Assembly: GCF_041538065.1 (NCBI RefSeq)
Contig: NZ_JBGORW010000003.1
Location: 124,001 to 188,000, forward strand
Length of the DNA stretch: 64,000 nucleotides
Direction: 5' to 3'
DNA from: Leptotrichia hongkongensis
GTDB taxonomy: Bacteria > Fusobacteriota > Fusobacteriia > Fusobacteriales > Leptotrichiaceae
This document shows, piece after piece, positions 41,774 through 51,489 of this stretch; within the stretch, counting starts at the first letter, position 1, and each line of letters starts with the position of its first letter. Under the pieces are notes generated by a model that had not been told where the DNA came from, did not search any database, and saw only the letters and a list, made by a program, of their open reading frames with translations. A program made the position numbers and the translations under genes.

Positions 41774-42763
41774 ATGAAACTGAAAAAATATGCAGTGATT
41801 GGAATAATGGCATTGCTAGTTATTGTGGGATGTGATAACAAGGGCAATGACAAAAATAATAAGGATAAAGTAAAAGTAACAAATGTGAAAAGGGATATTT
41901 CAACAGAAGAAATCGCAAAATATAATGAATATTCAAAATTAAGCGATGTACCAAATTCTGAAGAATGGAATACATTTTTTACGGAAATAAAAAAAGAGGA
42001 ATTTCTTAATGAAACTGGAAATATAAAAAATATTTCGGAAGTTCCGACATTTACTGAAAATTTGGATAGTTCAATTAACCTGATTGGTGAATATATAAAA
42101 GAAATTACTGATGTAATGCAAAAAAGTCCCAAAATGGAAGCTATTGATAAAAATGCTGAAAATCTGATAAATTCATTGGTAGAGGAACAAAAGGTATTGA
42201 CAGAAATTAACGATTATTTTGAAAAAGGTGATTATAAAGCTGATAAGTTGGCAAAAGTGGGAGAATTGAATGACAAGTATAAAGTTGTATTGCAAAATAG
42301 ACAGGAAAATCACAAAATTTTTGCTAATTCATTACATGAAATTGCTCAAATAATCAATCAAAAAATGGAGAGTCAATTACAAAAAGACGGCAAAACAGCA
42401 AAATTAAATATTTTAAAATTTGTAAATTCAGTAAATGAATTTGGAAAAACAGCATTTGGAAAAAATAATCTAAACTTTGATGAAAATGAAGTAAAAACAC
42501 TAGAAGAAGCTAATAATAATGTGCAAAACACATATAAGGCAGTATCTGAAATAACATTAGAAAATGCTAAGAAAGAAAATATAAGTGAGGCAGATTTCAA
42601 AAAAATAAAGGAAAGTTCAAAAACGTTATCAGAAAACATGCAAAAAATGGTAGCAGGCGTAAAAAATCAAAATATTCAGGATGTAGTAATGAGTGCAAGT
42701 AATATTTTGAGTTCAAAGACAGATTTAGAAAATGTGTTTAATGTTTTAATGGTACAAAAATAG
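41774..42763 (+). CDS. Lipoprotein of unknown function (DUF3829-like)
   Basis: A 329-residue protein with a lipoprotein signal: MKLKKYAVIGIMALLVIVGC, lipobox VIVGC at Cys20, then an Asn/Asp/Lys-rich linker. The mature part is almost entirely helical (INLIGEYIKEITDVMQK, LVEEQKVLTEINDYFEKG), in the style of DUF3829/YiiG-like lipoproteins; that match is by eye. TCTGGAGGAAAAATA precedes the ATG. It is anchored in the periplasm or outer membrane. Confidence 0.8.
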   Translation: MKLKKYAVIGIMALLVIVGCDNKGNDKNNKDKVKVTNVKRDISTEEIAKYNEYSKLSDVPNSEEWNTFFTEIKKEEFLNETGNIKNISEVPTFTENLDSSINLIGEYIKEITDVMQKSPKMEAIDKNAENLINSLVEEQKVLTEINDYFEKGDYKADKLAKVGELNDKYKVVLQNRQENHKIFANSLHEIAQIINQKMESQLQKDGKTAKLNILKFVNSVNEFGKTAFGKNNLNFDENEVKTLEEANNNVQNTYKAVSEITLENAKKENISEADFKKIKESSKTLSENMQKMVAGVKNQNIQDVVMSASNILSSKTDLENVFNVLMVQK

Positions 42764-42852
42764 AATTTATACTAAACTCTATTTATAATAAAACTGTTAT
42801 TAAATAAAATAAGCTGATATTTAAATGAGAAAAATGTGGATAATTATAAAAT

Positions 42853-42885
42853 AGGTGGGTAATAATCGCTCACCTTGTATTTTTT
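42853..42885 (+). terminator. Terminator after the lipoprotein gene
   Basis: AGGTG (42853-42857) pairs with CACCT (42871-42875), with a partly paired GG...CGCT interior and T6 downstream. Confidence 0.6.
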
Positions 42886-43049
42886 ATTCTGATTTTTTAG
42901 TATTTAACCATAAATAAAATATATCGAAATATATAAAAGTTATATATTATAATTATTGACAAAATATCGAAAAAAGTGTTATTATTATAATATATTTAGA
43001 AATTAATTTGTAAATTTTAGTATATAAATGAAAGCAGGAGGCGGTAGAA

Positions 43050-43838
43050 ATGAAAAAAATAATGTTGCTTATGGTTTTTGCATTAAGTGTATTAATGTGC
43101 AGTGTTCAGAAAGATGAAAAAGAAGAAAAAGCCAATGCTAACGGTATTCCTAAAAAAATAGTGATTGGGCTTGATGATTCATTTGTTCCGATGGGATTTA
43201 AAAATGAAAAAGGAGAGATTGTGGGGTTTGATATTGATTTGGCGAGAGCAGTTGCTCAAAAGTTGGGTGCTGAAGTTGAATTTAAGCCAATAAACTGGGA
43301 TTCAAAGATACTAGATTTGAATGGTGGAAATATTGATTTAATTTGGAATGGACTTACTATAACAGAGGAAAGAAAAAAAGAAACTGAAATGTCAAAACCT
43401 TATTTTACAAGTCATCAGCTTATAGTGGTTAAGAAGGATTCAAGTATTAATGCAAAAGCTGATTTAACAGGAAAAAATGTTGGAAGCCAAACTGAAAGCA
43501 GTGGAGAAGAAGCTGTGAAAAAATCAGGTGAGGATAAAAAATTTAAGGAATTTAAAACTTATGCTCAATATGACCAGGCATTTATGGATCTTGATGCAGG
43601 GAGAGTTGATGCAATTGTAGCAGATGAAGTGTTGGCAAAATATACTAAAAAAACAAAAGAAACTCAGGCTAAAAAAGATCTCTATAAAATTTTAAGCGAG
43701 AACTATGGAGAAGAAGAATATGGAATTGCTGCTAAAAAAGGAAACACAAAATTAATTGAAGCTATAAATAAAGCTATTGAAGAATTGAAAACAGACGGGA
43801 CTTATCAAAAAATTTATTCAAAGTGGTTTAAAGATTAA
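43050..43838 (+). CDS. Amino-acid ABC transporter, substrate-binding protein
   Basis: A 262-residue periplasmic binding protein of the SBP3 family: LDDSFVPMGFKNEKGEIVGFDIDLARAVAQKLG opens the fold, and WNGLTITEERKKETEMSKPY and VDAIVADEVLAKY are typical. The signal is MKKIMLLMVFALSVLMC. Cys17 would be the lipid site, but the residue before it is Met, so the lipobox is imperfect. AGCAGGAGGCGGTAGAA precedes the start. The permease and ATPase genes follow, and polar or basic amino acids are the likely cargo. Confidence 0.93.
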   Translation: MKKIMLLMVFALSVLMCSVQKDEKEEKANANGIPKKIVIGLDDSFVPMGFKNEKGEIVGFDIDLARAVAQKLGAEVEFKPINWDSKILDLNGGNIDLIWNGLTITEERKKETEMSKPYFTSHQLIVVKKDSSINAKADLTGKNVGSQTESSGEEAVKKSGEDKKFKEFKTYAQYDQAFMDLDAGRVDAIVADEVLAKYTKKTKETQAKKDLYKILSENYGEEEYGIAAKKGNTKLIEAINKAIEELKTDGTYQKIYSKWFKD

Positions 43839-43840
43839 TA

Positions 43841-44497
43841 ATGAATCAATCATTGTCAATATTTGTAGAATTATTAAAAACATTACCTAATGTTGCAATA
43901 TTATATTTGTTTACAATCCTATTTTCCGTCCCGTTAGGAATTTTAGGAGCGTTAGCATATACAGGGGAAAATAAGACTGTAAAATTTTTTATTTCAGTTT
44001 ACACTTGGATATTTAGAGGAACTCCTTTAATGCTTCAGTTAATGGTGGTTTATTATGGAATACCGCTTATGAAAATTGGCGGATACAAAGTTGTGTTAGA
44101 GCCATATACGGCGGCAACTATTACTTTTATTATAAATTATGCGGCATATCTTGTGGAAATTATGAGAAGTGGAATAGAAAGTATTGATAAAGGACAGCAT
44201 GAGGCTGCAAAAGTCCTTGGTTATAGTTACTGGCAAAAAATAATATATATTATTTTGCCACAGGCAATAAGAAGAGTACTGCCAACATTGGGAAATGAAG
44301 CAATTACACTTATAAAGGATACTTCATTAATCTATGTTCTCGCTGTAACTGAAGTTATGAAGCGTACAAAGGAATTAGCAAACATTTACTATAATATTAC
44401 GCCATATATTTGTGCAATAATCATTTATCTTGTATTAAGTTTTGCAGTTGATAGATTGTTTAAAAATATTGAGAAAAGAAATAAAGTCAGAATTTAA
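43841..44497 (+). CDS. Amino-acid ABC transporter, permease
   Basis: A 218-residue inner-membrane protein of about five helices. It has the HisM/GlnP pattern: IFRGTPLMLQLMVVYYGIP near residue 55 and the EAA loop EIMRSGIESIDKGQHEAAKVLGYSYWQKIIYIILPQA that docks the ATPase. It starts two bases after the stop of the binding-protein gene. It is the only permease here, so it probably works as a homodimer. Confidence 0.95.
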   Translation: MNQSLSIFVELLKTLPNVAILYLFTILFSVPLGILGALAYTGENKTVKFFISVYTWIFRGTPLMLQLMVVYYGIPLMKIGGYKVVLEPYTAATITFIINYAAYLVEIMRSGIESIDKGQHEAAKVLGYSYWQKIIYIILPQAIRRVLPTLGNEAITLIKDTSLIYVLAVTEVMKRTKELANIYYNITPYICAIIIYLVLSFAVDRLFKNIEKRNKVRI

Positions 44498-44533
44498 GAA
44501 ATTTTAAAATTAAGGTGGACTAGGAGATAAAGA

Positions 44534-45280
44534 GTGAAAAATGAAAAAATAGTAGAAGTAAAAAATTTAAAAAAACAATATGGTGATAATATAATTTTAA
44601 AAGATATTAATTTATATATTAATAAAGGAGAAGTTGTCTCATTAATAGGGCCTTCTGGAAGCGGAAAATCGACAATTTTACGTTGTATTGTAGATTTAGA
44701 GTCGATAACATCAGGAGAGATTTTAATTGAGGGGAATAATCTGACAGATAAAAATGTAGATAAAAAAATTAAAAAGGAAATCCTGCTAAAAACAGGAATG
44801 GTTTTTCAAACTTTTAATTTATTTCCTCATCTGTCAGTTAGAAATAATATAGTAAAGACTTTAAAGCTAGTAAAAAAAATTGATACATCAGAAGCAGAAG
44901 CTATTACCAAAAAAATGCTTGATTTAGTAGGATTATCAGATAAGATGAACAGTTTTCCAAATGAACTTTCGGGAGGACAAAAACAGCGTGTGGCAATCGC
45001 AAGAGCATTAGCATTGCAGCCAGACATACTACTTTTTGATGAGCCAACTTCAGCACTTGATCCAGAACTTGTAAAAGAGGTACTGGATATAATTAGAAAA
45101 TTGAAAGAGCAAAAGATAACGATGCTAATTGTAAGTCATGAAATGAACTTTGTTCGTGAAATTTCAGATAGAGTAGTAGTTATGGAAAAAGGTAAAATAC
45201 TGGAAACAGGTACCTCGCAACAAATTTTTGAAAATCCATCTTCTCAAAGAGTAAAGGAATTTTTAAATACAAATAGTTAA
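44534..45280 (+). CDS. Amino-acid ABC transporter, ATP-binding protein
   Basis: A 248-residue ATPase: Walker A GPSGSGKST (about 38-46), Q-loop VFQTFNLFPH, signature LSGGQKQR, Walker B DILLFDEPTSALDPE, and the H-loop VSHEMNF. It is a GlnQ/HisP type driving the permease encoded just upstream. The start is GTG, after AGGAGATAAAGA. A terminator follows. Confidence 0.95.
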   Translation: MKNEKIVEVKNLKKQYGDNIILKDINLYINKGEVVSLIGPSGSGKSTILRCIVDLESITSGEILIEGNNLTDKNVDKKIKKEILLKTGMVFQTFNLFPHLSVRNNIVKTLKLVKKIDTSEAEAITKKMLDLVGLSDKMNSFPNELSGGQKQRVAIARALALQPDILLFDEPTSALDPELVKEVLDIIRKLKEQKITMLIVSHEMNFVREISDRVVVMEKGKILETGTSQQIFENPSSQRVKEFLNTNS

Positions 45281-45293
45281 TCTAGGTTAATTT

Positions 45294-45320
45294 AAGGGTA
45301 TCATAAGTATACCCTTTTAT
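45294..45320 (+). terminator. Terminator between the two ABC operons
   Basis: AAGGGTAT (45294-45301) pairs perfectly with ATACCCTT (45309-45316) around a 7-base loop, followed by TTAT. Confidence 0.75.
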
Positions 45321-45411
45321 AATTTTATAAAATTTTTTGTAAATCCTAAATTTTTACTTGTATATACAATATAAAGATGATATAATATGAAAAAGTATTT
45401 AAAATAGTTAG

Positions 45412-45440
45412 TTGACTTTTAAAGGAATAAATAATATAAT
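45412..45440 (+). promoter_or_regulatory. Promoter of the methionine importer operon
   Basis: TTGACT (45412-45417) and TATAAT (45435-45440) are separated by 17 bases, 56 bases before metN. A second TATAAT lies at 45381-45386. I saw no SAM riboswitch or T-box features in this 215-base gap. Confidence 0.75.
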
Positions 45441-45495
45441 CTTTTTAACTATAGAAAGTAAGAATAAGGTAAAACAAATGAAAAAGAGGTGAAAT

Positions 45496-46569
45496 ATGGA
45501 CGGTTTTATTAAGATAAGGAATTTGGTAAAAAAATATAAACTTAATAATGGACAAGAATTGCTAGCTGTAAACGACGTAAGTCTTGACATTGAGCAAGGC
45601 GATATATATGGAATTATGGGGCTTAGTGGAGCTGGTAAGTCTACTCTTATAAGGCTTCTTAATAGGCTGGAAGAACCTACTTCTGGAGAAGTTTTAGTAA
45701 GACATGAAATTATTGACAGAAAAAAGAAAAAAAGCCTTGGATATGAAGATAAAAATATTCTAAAATTTAATACAAGACTTTTGAGAGAATATAGAAAAAA
45801 AACTGGTATGATTTTTCAGCATTTCAATTTGCTAAATTCAAAAAATGTTGCTGATAATATAGCTTTTCCGTTGCAAATTTCAGGATGGAAAAAAAGAGAT
45901 ATTAAAAAAAGAGTGGATGAACTGCTTGAAATTGTAGGGCTTTCAGATAAAAAGCTAAATTATCCCGAACAACTTTCAGGAGGACAGAAGCAACGTGTGG
46001 CGATAGCTAGGGCATTAGCAAACAATCCGCAATTACTGCTTTCAGATGAAGCAACATCAGCACTTGACCCAAGAACGACTAATTCTATTCTGGAACTGTT
46101 AAAGAATATAAATAAAAAATTTGGAATAACTATAATTTTGATTACTCATCAAATCGAAGTTATAAAGAAAATCTGTAATAAAGCTGCAATTATGTCAGAT
46201 GGACAAATTATTGAAAAAGGTGAAACAAAAGAGATTTTCCTAAATCCAAAAACAGAACTTGCAAAAGAATTTGTACAAAATATTTCACACGAAGAATTTA
46301 GAACAGAAGAAGAGATAAAGAGCCGTGAAGAAAATAATGGAAAATTGCGTCTAAGCCTTAAATATAACGAAGAACAGGTAAATGAGTCATATATTACAAA
46401 AATTATTCGTAAATATGATGTTGAAGTAAATATTCTAAGTGGATTTATTGATAAAGTAGGGGATATTATCGTTGGAAATTTATTAATAGAAATTTCGGCA
46501 AGTGAAGAGAAAGCAAAAGATATTATTGAATGGCTGAAAGAAAATAAAATAGATTCGGAGGTGGTATAA
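45496..46569 (+). CDS. metN: Methionine ABC transporter, ATP-binding protein
   Basis: A 357-residue ATPase. Walker A is GLSGAGKSTLIRLLNRLEEPTSG, signature LSGGQKQR, Walker B LLLSDEATSALDP (Glu in the usual DEAT form) and H-loop THQIEVIKK. The C-terminal 75 residues (LRLSLKYNEEQVNESYITKIIRK... to the end) form the NIL domain, which binds methionine and shuts the transporter when the cell is replete. The stop overlaps the metI start. Confidence 0.95.
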   Translation: MDGFIKIRNLVKKYKLNNGQELLAVNDVSLDIEQGDIYGIMGLSGAGKSTLIRLLNRLEEPTSGEVLVRHEIIDRKKKKSLGYEDKNILKFNTRLLREYRKKTGMIFQHFNLLNSKNVADNIAFPLQISGWKKRDIKKRVDELLEIVGLSDKKLNYPEQLSGGQKQRVAIARALANNPQLLLSDEATSALDPRTTNSILELLKNINKKFGITIILITHQIEVIKKICNKAAIMSDGQIIEKGETKEIFLNPKTELAKEFVQNISHEEFRTEEEIKSREENNGKLRLSLKYNEEQVNESYITKIIRKYDVEVNILSGFIDKVGDIIVGNLLIEISASEEKAKDIIEWLKENKIDSEVV

Positions 46570-47258
46570 TGGGAGTAAGATTTGACTGGATTAAATTTTT
46601 ACAATTTCAAAATATGGCTGAACCCCTTTGGGAAACAATTTATATGGTATTTATTTCGACAATTATAGCATTAATTATCGGACTGCCAATTGGAATTCTA
46701 CTTGTTACATCTGATGAAAAGGGTGTAAAGCCAAATAAAACAATTCATAAAATATTAGATATGATTATTGTAAATATTACAAGATCAATACCATTCATAA
46801 TCTTAATGGTTTTATTAATACCGCTTTCAAGGATGCTTGTTCATAAATCTTACGGAAGTGTTGCATTTATTGTTCCCCTTTCGCTAGGTTCTGCTCCATT
46901 TGTAGCAAGAATCATAGAAGGAGCATTAAAGGAAGTAGATGACGGGCTTATTGAAGCTTCGAAATCTATGGGGGCAACAGTTTCTGAAATTATTTTTAAA
47001 GTAATGATACCAGAAGCACTGCCTGCACTTGTTCATGGCTTGACATTAACATTAATCAGTCTGATTGGATATTCTGCGATGGCTGGGACAATTGGTGGTG
47101 GTGGACTTGGAAATGCTGCTGTAATTGACGGTTATCAAAGATCTAAGCCAGAAGTAATGTGGCAGGCGACAATTGTTATAATCGTACTTGTGCAAATTAT
47201 ACAGTTTGTTGGTAACAGTATTGTAAAAGCTCTTATGAATAAGAGAAAAAGAACATAA
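46569..47258 (+). CDS. metI: Methionine ABC transporter, permease
   Basis: A 229-residue inner-membrane protein of five helices: NMAEPLWETIYMVFISTIIALIIGLPIGILL opens it, NITRSIPFIILMVLLIPLSR and the EAA loop VDDGLIEASKSMGATVSEIIFKVMIPEALP dock MetN, and YSAMAGTIGGGGLGNAAVIDGYQR is a MetI hallmark. It overlaps the end of metN by one base, after the site CGGAGGTGGTATA. Confidence 0.96.
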   Translation: MGVRFDWIKFLQFQNMAEPLWETIYMVFISTIIALIIGLPIGILLVTSDEKGVKPNKTIHKILDMIIVNITRSIPFIILMVLLIPLSRMLVHKSYGSVAFIVPLSLGSAPFVARIIEGALKEVDDGLIEASKSMGATVSEIIFKVMIPEALPALVHGLTLTLISLIGYSAMAGTIGGGGLGNAAVIDGYQRSKPEVMWQATIVIIVLVQIIQFVGNSIVKALMNKRKRT

Positions 47259-47312
47259 CATAATAAATTAAAATAATAATTTTGTAGGTTATACAAAAAG
47301 GGAGATGATTAT

Positions 47313-48119
47313 ATGAAAAAAATTTTGTTAGTTTTAGTAACAGCATTATTTTTAATAGCTTGTGGAAATTCAGATAAATCTTCAAAAGATTCTAGAAAAA
47401 CTGAAAAATTAAAAGTTGCTGCTACACCAATTCCTGCTGGAGAAATCTTGAAATTTGTAAAGGATGACTTAAAAAAGGAAGGAATAGAGCTTGAAATAGT
47501 AGAGTTTAATGACTATGTTCAACCAAATAAAGTGCTGCAATCAAAAGAAGTAGATGCTAATTTATTCCAGCATACTCCATATATGGAAAATTTTGGAAAG
47601 AAAAATGGATTTGAGATGACAGCAGTTGGGAAAATATATTTACCTACACTTGCACTTTATTCAAAAAAAATAAAAAATATTAACGAATTAAAAAATGGTG
47701 ATACAATATTGTTGCCAAATGATCCTACAAATTTGGCTCGTTCATTAATTCTGTTGGATAAAGCTGGAATTATAAAATTAAATAATAACAAGAATGTGGA
47801 TGCAACATTAAAAGACATTGTAAGTAATCCAAAAAATATAAAATTTGAAGAGCTTTCGGCAGAACAGCTTCCACCAAGATTACCTGAAGTTGCTGCTTCA
47901 ATTGTAAATAGCAGTTTTGCATTAAATGCAGGGTTGTCATATAAAGAAGATGGACTTGTAAAAGAAGATAAAGATTCACCTTATGCAAATGTTCTTGCAA
48001 CATTGAAAGGGAATGAAAATGATCCTAGAATTCAGAAATTGTTAAAGGCATTACAAAGCGAAAAAGTAAAAAAATATATGGAAGAAAAATATAAAGATGT
48101 AATTGTTCCAGTATTTTAG
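47313..48119 (+). CDS. metQ: Methionine-binding lipoprotein, copy 1
   Basis: A 268-residue lipoprotein (NlpA family): KKILLVLVTALFLIACGNS has the lipobox LIAC. KLKVAATPIPAGEILKFVKDDLKKEGIELEIVEFNDYVQPNKVL is the family opening, and DANLFQHTPYMENF and PNDPTNLARSLILLDKAGII line the ligand pocket. It feeds MetNI. A close paralogue follows 48 bases downstream. Confidence 0.94.
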   Translation: MKKILLVLVTALFLIACGNSDKSSKDSRKTEKLKVAATPIPAGEILKFVKDDLKKEGIELEIVEFNDYVQPNKVLQSKEVDANLFQHTPYMENFGKKNGFEMTAVGKIYLPTLALYSKKIKNINELKNGDTILLPNDPTNLARSLILLDKAGIIKLNNNKNVDATLKDIVSNPKNIKFEELSAEQLPPRLPEVAASIVNSSFALNAGLSYKEDGLVKEDKDSPYANVLATLKGNENDPRIQKLLKALQSEKVKKYMEEKYKDVIVPVF

Positions 48120-48167
48120 TAAAAGTTTGTAAAATAAATTATAAATAAAAAATTTTTGGAGGTATTT

Positions 48168-48983
48168 ATGAAAAAAATATTATCATTATTATTAGCAACA
48201 GCACTATTTTTAGTAGCTTGCGGAAGTAAAGGAACAGAATCAAAAGGAGGAGTTCCATCAGGAAAAACTGAAAAATTAATTGTAGGTGCGACACCAGTTC
48301 CTCACGCTGAATTATTGAATTTGGTAAAGGATGACCTGAAAAAAGAAGGAATTGAACTTGAAATAGTTAAATTTAATGACTATGTTCAGCCAAATAAGGC
48401 ACTTGCAGACAAAAGTATAGATGCAAACTTCTTCCAACATGTTCCATATATGAATGATTTTGGAAAGAAAAATAACATTGGATTGTCAGCAGTTGGAAAT
48501 ATTCATTTGGAGCCAATGGCATTATATTCTAAAAAAATAAAAAATATTAACGACTTAAAAAATGGAGATACTTTAATTATTCCTAACGATCCAACAAATG
48601 GAGGACGTTCATTAATTCTACTTGATAAAGCTGGAATTATAAAATTAAAAGATAATACAAAATTAGATGCTACACCAGCTGATATTGTTCAAAATCCAAA
48701 AAATATCAAAATTGAAACATTATCAAACGAACAAATTGCACCAAGATTATCAGAAGTTGCAGGAGCAATCATAAATTCAAACTTTGCAATTGATGCTGGA
48801 GTTACAAAAAATGAAATTATCTTGATTGAAGGTAAAGACTCGCCTTATGTAAACATTGTTACAGTCTTAAAAGGAAATGAAAATGACGAAAGAGTTAAAA
48901 AATTAGTAAAAGCACTGCAAAGTGAAAAAGTTAAGAAATATATTGAAGAAAAATATGAAGGTAGAGTAATTCCTGCTTTCTAA
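48168..48983 (+). CDS. metQ: Methionine-binding lipoprotein, copy 2
   Basis: A 271-residue paralogue of the preceding protein with lipobox LVAC (LLLATALFLVACGSK). Pocket segments match with changes: VPHAELLN for IPAGEILK, DANFFQHVPYMNDF, NDPTNGGRSLILL (Gly-Gly for Leu-Ala). The frame opens with TTG at 48156, but TTGGAGGTATTT is the ribosome-binding site of the ATG at 48168. The pair may widen the ligand range, for example to methionine derivatives (inference). Confidence 0.93.
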   Translation: MKKILSLLLATALFLVACGSKGTESKGGVPSGKTEKLIVGATPVPHAELLNLVKDDLKKEGIELEIVKFNDYVQPNKALADKSIDANFFQHVPYMNDFGKKNNIGLSAVGNIHLEPMALYSKKIKNINDLKNGDTLIIPNDPTNGGRSLILLDKAGIIKLKDNTKLDATPADIVQNPKNIKIETLSNEQIAPRLSEVAGAIINSNFAIDAGVTKNEIILIEGKDSPYVNIVTVLKGNENDERVKKLVKALQSEKVKKYIEEKYEGRVIPAF

Positions 48984-49006
48984 TATAAAAAATATTTTTG
49001 ATAAAG

Positions 49007-49040
49007 ATAGCCTTAGATTGTGTTTTAGGGCTATTTTTTA
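49007..49040 (+). terminator. Terminator of the methionine importer operon
   Basis: ATAGCC (49007-49012) pairs with GGCTAT (49029-49034), with further TTA/TTTA interior bases and T6 after. Confidence 0.75.
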
Positions 49041-49146
49041 TTATTGAATTTAAAAAAATAAAAAATATTGATTTTTTTATATAAATTTGTTGAAATAAAT
49101 ACGAGAAAAATGTATAATAGTACGTGACATTTTCAAAAATTTAGAA

Positions 49147-49243
49147 ATATACTTAGACCTTTTAAAAATCGAACTGATAACTTAGGTTTAAGAGAAAAAG
49201 TCATAATTTTGGAGTTCGATTTTAAGATAATTTTAGTGTATAC
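49147..49243 (+). repeat. Imperfect palindromic repeat, family 2, copy R2
   Basis: ATATACTTAGACC, TTTTAAAAATCGAACTGATA, GGTTTAAGAGAAAAAGTCATAA, TTTTGGAGTTCGATTTTAAG, ATTTTAGTGTATAC. The outer TTTTAAAAATCGAACT and GGAGTTCGATTTTAAG blocks are close to perfect inverted repeats. It lies directly upstream of the M13 peptidase gene. Confidence 0.7.
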
Positions 49244-49288
49244 GAAAATGAAAGGAGAAATTTTCTTTTTATAAAGAAATGAAGAAAA

Positions 49289-51430
49289 ATGAAAAAGTTA
49301 CTTACAGTTTCGCTATTTTTAGCAAGTGTTAATTTAATTTATGCAGAGAATGAACGAAGTGCTGATACTAGAGAAATATCAGAAAAAATAATTCAAAATA
49401 CTAAACCGGCAGCACAACCTGCACAAAAACAAGCAGGATTTTGGGATTTTTATGAAAAACAGCAGGCAAAGCTTTTGAAGGAAAATGATAGGGCATTATT
49501 TGATGAACTCAGTACGAATGTTAGAGCACAGGATGATTTTTATAGTTATGTAAATGAAAATTGGGAGAAAAAAACAAAAATTCCTTCGACAAAGCCAGCT
49601 TGGGGATCTTTTTATGAACTTAATGAAAAAAATCAAGATTTTTTACGTAATTTAATAAAGGAGCTAAAAAATAAAAAATCACTTACTCCTGATGAAAAAA
49701 AGGTTGTAACCCTTTACGACAGTTTCTCTAATATGAAAAAAAGAAACGAGGAAGGATTAGCCCCTATTAAAAAAGATTTAGAAAAGATAAATGCAATACA
49801 AAATATTGAAGATTTGAAGAAATACAATGTAGAAGTTACAAAATTTGGAGGTTCTGAATTTTATGGCTGGGGAGTAGGAACAGACCTTAATAACTCTAAA
49901 AATAATGCAATTTATTTAGGAAGTGCTGGACTAGGTTTGTCAAGAGATTATTATCAAAAAGATACTAAAGAAAATAAAGCGGTATTAGAAGAATATACTA
50001 AATACGTTAGTGATATGTTAAAATATTTAGGAGAAAGCAATACTCTTGAAAAAGCAAAAAAAATAGTTGCTTTTGAAAAAGAAATAGCAGGAACCTTGAT
50101 GACAAATGAAGAACGTCATGACGTAAAAAAATACAATAATCCTTTAAAGGTAACGGATTTAGCTACTTTATCTAAAAATGTAGATTTAGCACAATATTTG
50201 AAACAGCTTAATGTAAAAACTGATAAAGTAATAATAACAGAACTGAATTATTTTAAAAATTTAGATAAATTTGTAAATAATGAAAATATTAATGTAATTA
50301 AGGATTACATGAAATATAATTTAATTAGTTCTTCAGCTGGACTTTTAAATGATGCAATTAGTTTGAGAAATTTTGAATTTTTTGGTAAATATTTAAATGG
50401 ACAAAAGGAAAGAGAAACACTTGAAAAAAGGGCATTAAACTTTACAAATGAAACTTTAGAAGAAATAATTGGTAAAATTTACATTCAGAGAAATTTCTCT
50501 CCAGAAGCTAAGAAAAATACTCAGCAAATGGTTGAATATATTAAAAAAGCTATGAAAAATAGAATTGAAAAACTAGATTGGATGAGTGCGGCAACTAAGA
50601 AAAAAGCGCTTGAAAAATTATCAAAAGTTACTGTCAAAATCGGATATCCTGACAAATGGAAAGATTATAGTAAAATGACAATCTCAAGTGAGGACTCTTT
50701 GTACGACCAAATGAAAAAAATTAGTGAATGGGGATACAATGAAGAAATGGCTAAAGTAGGTAAGCCAGTAGATAAAACGGAATGGCATATGTCTCCGCAA
50801 ACAATAAATGCTTATTATTCGCCAACAAGTAATGAAATAGTATTTCCAGCAGGAATATTACAGTATCCATTTTATGATTACAGTAGATTAGAAATGGCCA
50901 GCAATTTTGGAGCAATAGGATCAATTATTGGACATGAACTTACACATGCATTTGACGTATCAGGAGCAGAATATGATGGAGATGGAAATATAAAAAACTG
51001 GTGGACGGCTGAAGATAAAATGAAGTTTGATATGGCTACAAAAAAACTGGAAAATCAATTTTCGAAATATACAGTTGGAGATGGAGTCTATGTTAATGGA
51101 AAATATACATTAACAGAAAATATTGCAGATTTAGGAGGATTAAACCTTGCTTATGATGCATTCCAATTATACCTTAAAGATCATCCAAATTCTACAAAAG
51201 CTTATTCAGACACTGTAAATAAATTATTCTTTTTAAGTTTTGCAAGAATGTGGAGACAAAAATCAACACTAGAATATTCAAAAAATCTAGCAAAAACTGA
51301 TTCACATTCGCCAAATATTTTCCGTGTAAATGGGACTTTAGAAAATGTGGATGCCTTCCATAAAGTATTTGAAACAAAACCAGGAGATAAAATGTACAAA
51401 ACACCGCAAGACAGAATAAAAATTTGGTAA
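49289..51430 (+). CDS. pepO: M13-family metallopeptidase (PepO/neprilysin-like), exported
   Basis: A 713-residue zinc endopeptidase. Zinc site HELTH at 549-553 (IGHELTHAFD) with Glu610 in ENIADLGG as third ligand and Asp614. NAYYSPTSNEIVFPAGILQYPF is the substrate-site motif, and the C-terminal VNGTLENVDAFHKVF...RIKIW is characteristic. A signal peptide (MKKLLTVSLFLASVNLIYA) exports it, unlike the cytosolic PepO of lactic bacteria. An 80-residue Gln/Ala/Lys linker precedes the catalytic body. AAAGGAGAAATTTTC lies ahead of the start. It probably degrades peptides in the periplasm or at the surface. Confidence 0.95.
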   Translation: MKKLLTVSLFLASVNLIYAENERSADTREISEKIIQNTKPAAQPAQKQAGFWDFYEKQQAKLLKENDRALFDELSTNVRAQDDFYSYVNENWEKKTKIPSTKPAWGSFYELNEKNQDFLRNLIKELKNKKSLTPDEKKVVTLYDSFSNMKKRNEEGLAPIKKDLEKINAIQNIEDLKKYNVEVTKFGGSEFYGWGVGTDLNNSKNNAIYLGSAGLGLSRDYYQKDTKENKAVLEEYTKYVSDMLKYLGESNTLEKAKKIVAFEKEIAGTLMTNEERHDVKKYNNPLKVTDLATLSKNVDLAQYLKQLNVKTDKVIITELNYFKNLDKFVNNENINVIKDYMKYNLISSSAGLLNDAISLRNFEFFGKYLNGQKERETLEKRALNFTNETLEEIIGKIYIQRNFSPEAKKNTQQMVEYIKKAMKNRIEKLDWMSAATKKKALEKLSKVTVKIGYPDKWKDYSKMTISSEDSLYDQMKKISEWGYNEEMAKVGKPVDKTEWHMSPQTINAYYSPTSNEIVFPAGILQYPFYDYSRLEMASNFGAIGSIIGHELTHAFDVSGAEYDGDGNIKNWWTAEDKMKFDMATKKLENQFSKYTVGDGVYVNGKYTLTENIADLGGLNLAYDAFQLYLKDHPNSTKAYSDTVNKLFFLSFARMWRQKSTLEYSKNLAKTDSHSPNIFRVNGTLENVDAFHKVFETKPGDKMYKTPQDRIKIW

Positions 51431-51450
51431 AATGATATAATAATAAAATA

Positions 51451-51489
51451 AAAAACTATCTTGAATTTATCATCAGGATAGTTTTTTTT
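51451..51489 (+). terminator. Terminator after the M13 peptidase gene
   Basis: AAAAACTATC (51451-51460) pairs with GATAGTTTTT (51477-51486), with TTGA/TCAG inside; the 3' arm runs into a T-tract. Confidence 0.8.

Noticed and set aside
45317..45495. SAM riboswitch or T-box ahead of metN
   Set aside because: No S-box helices and no T-box AGGGTGG-type motif seen; only promoter boxes and plain A/T sequence.
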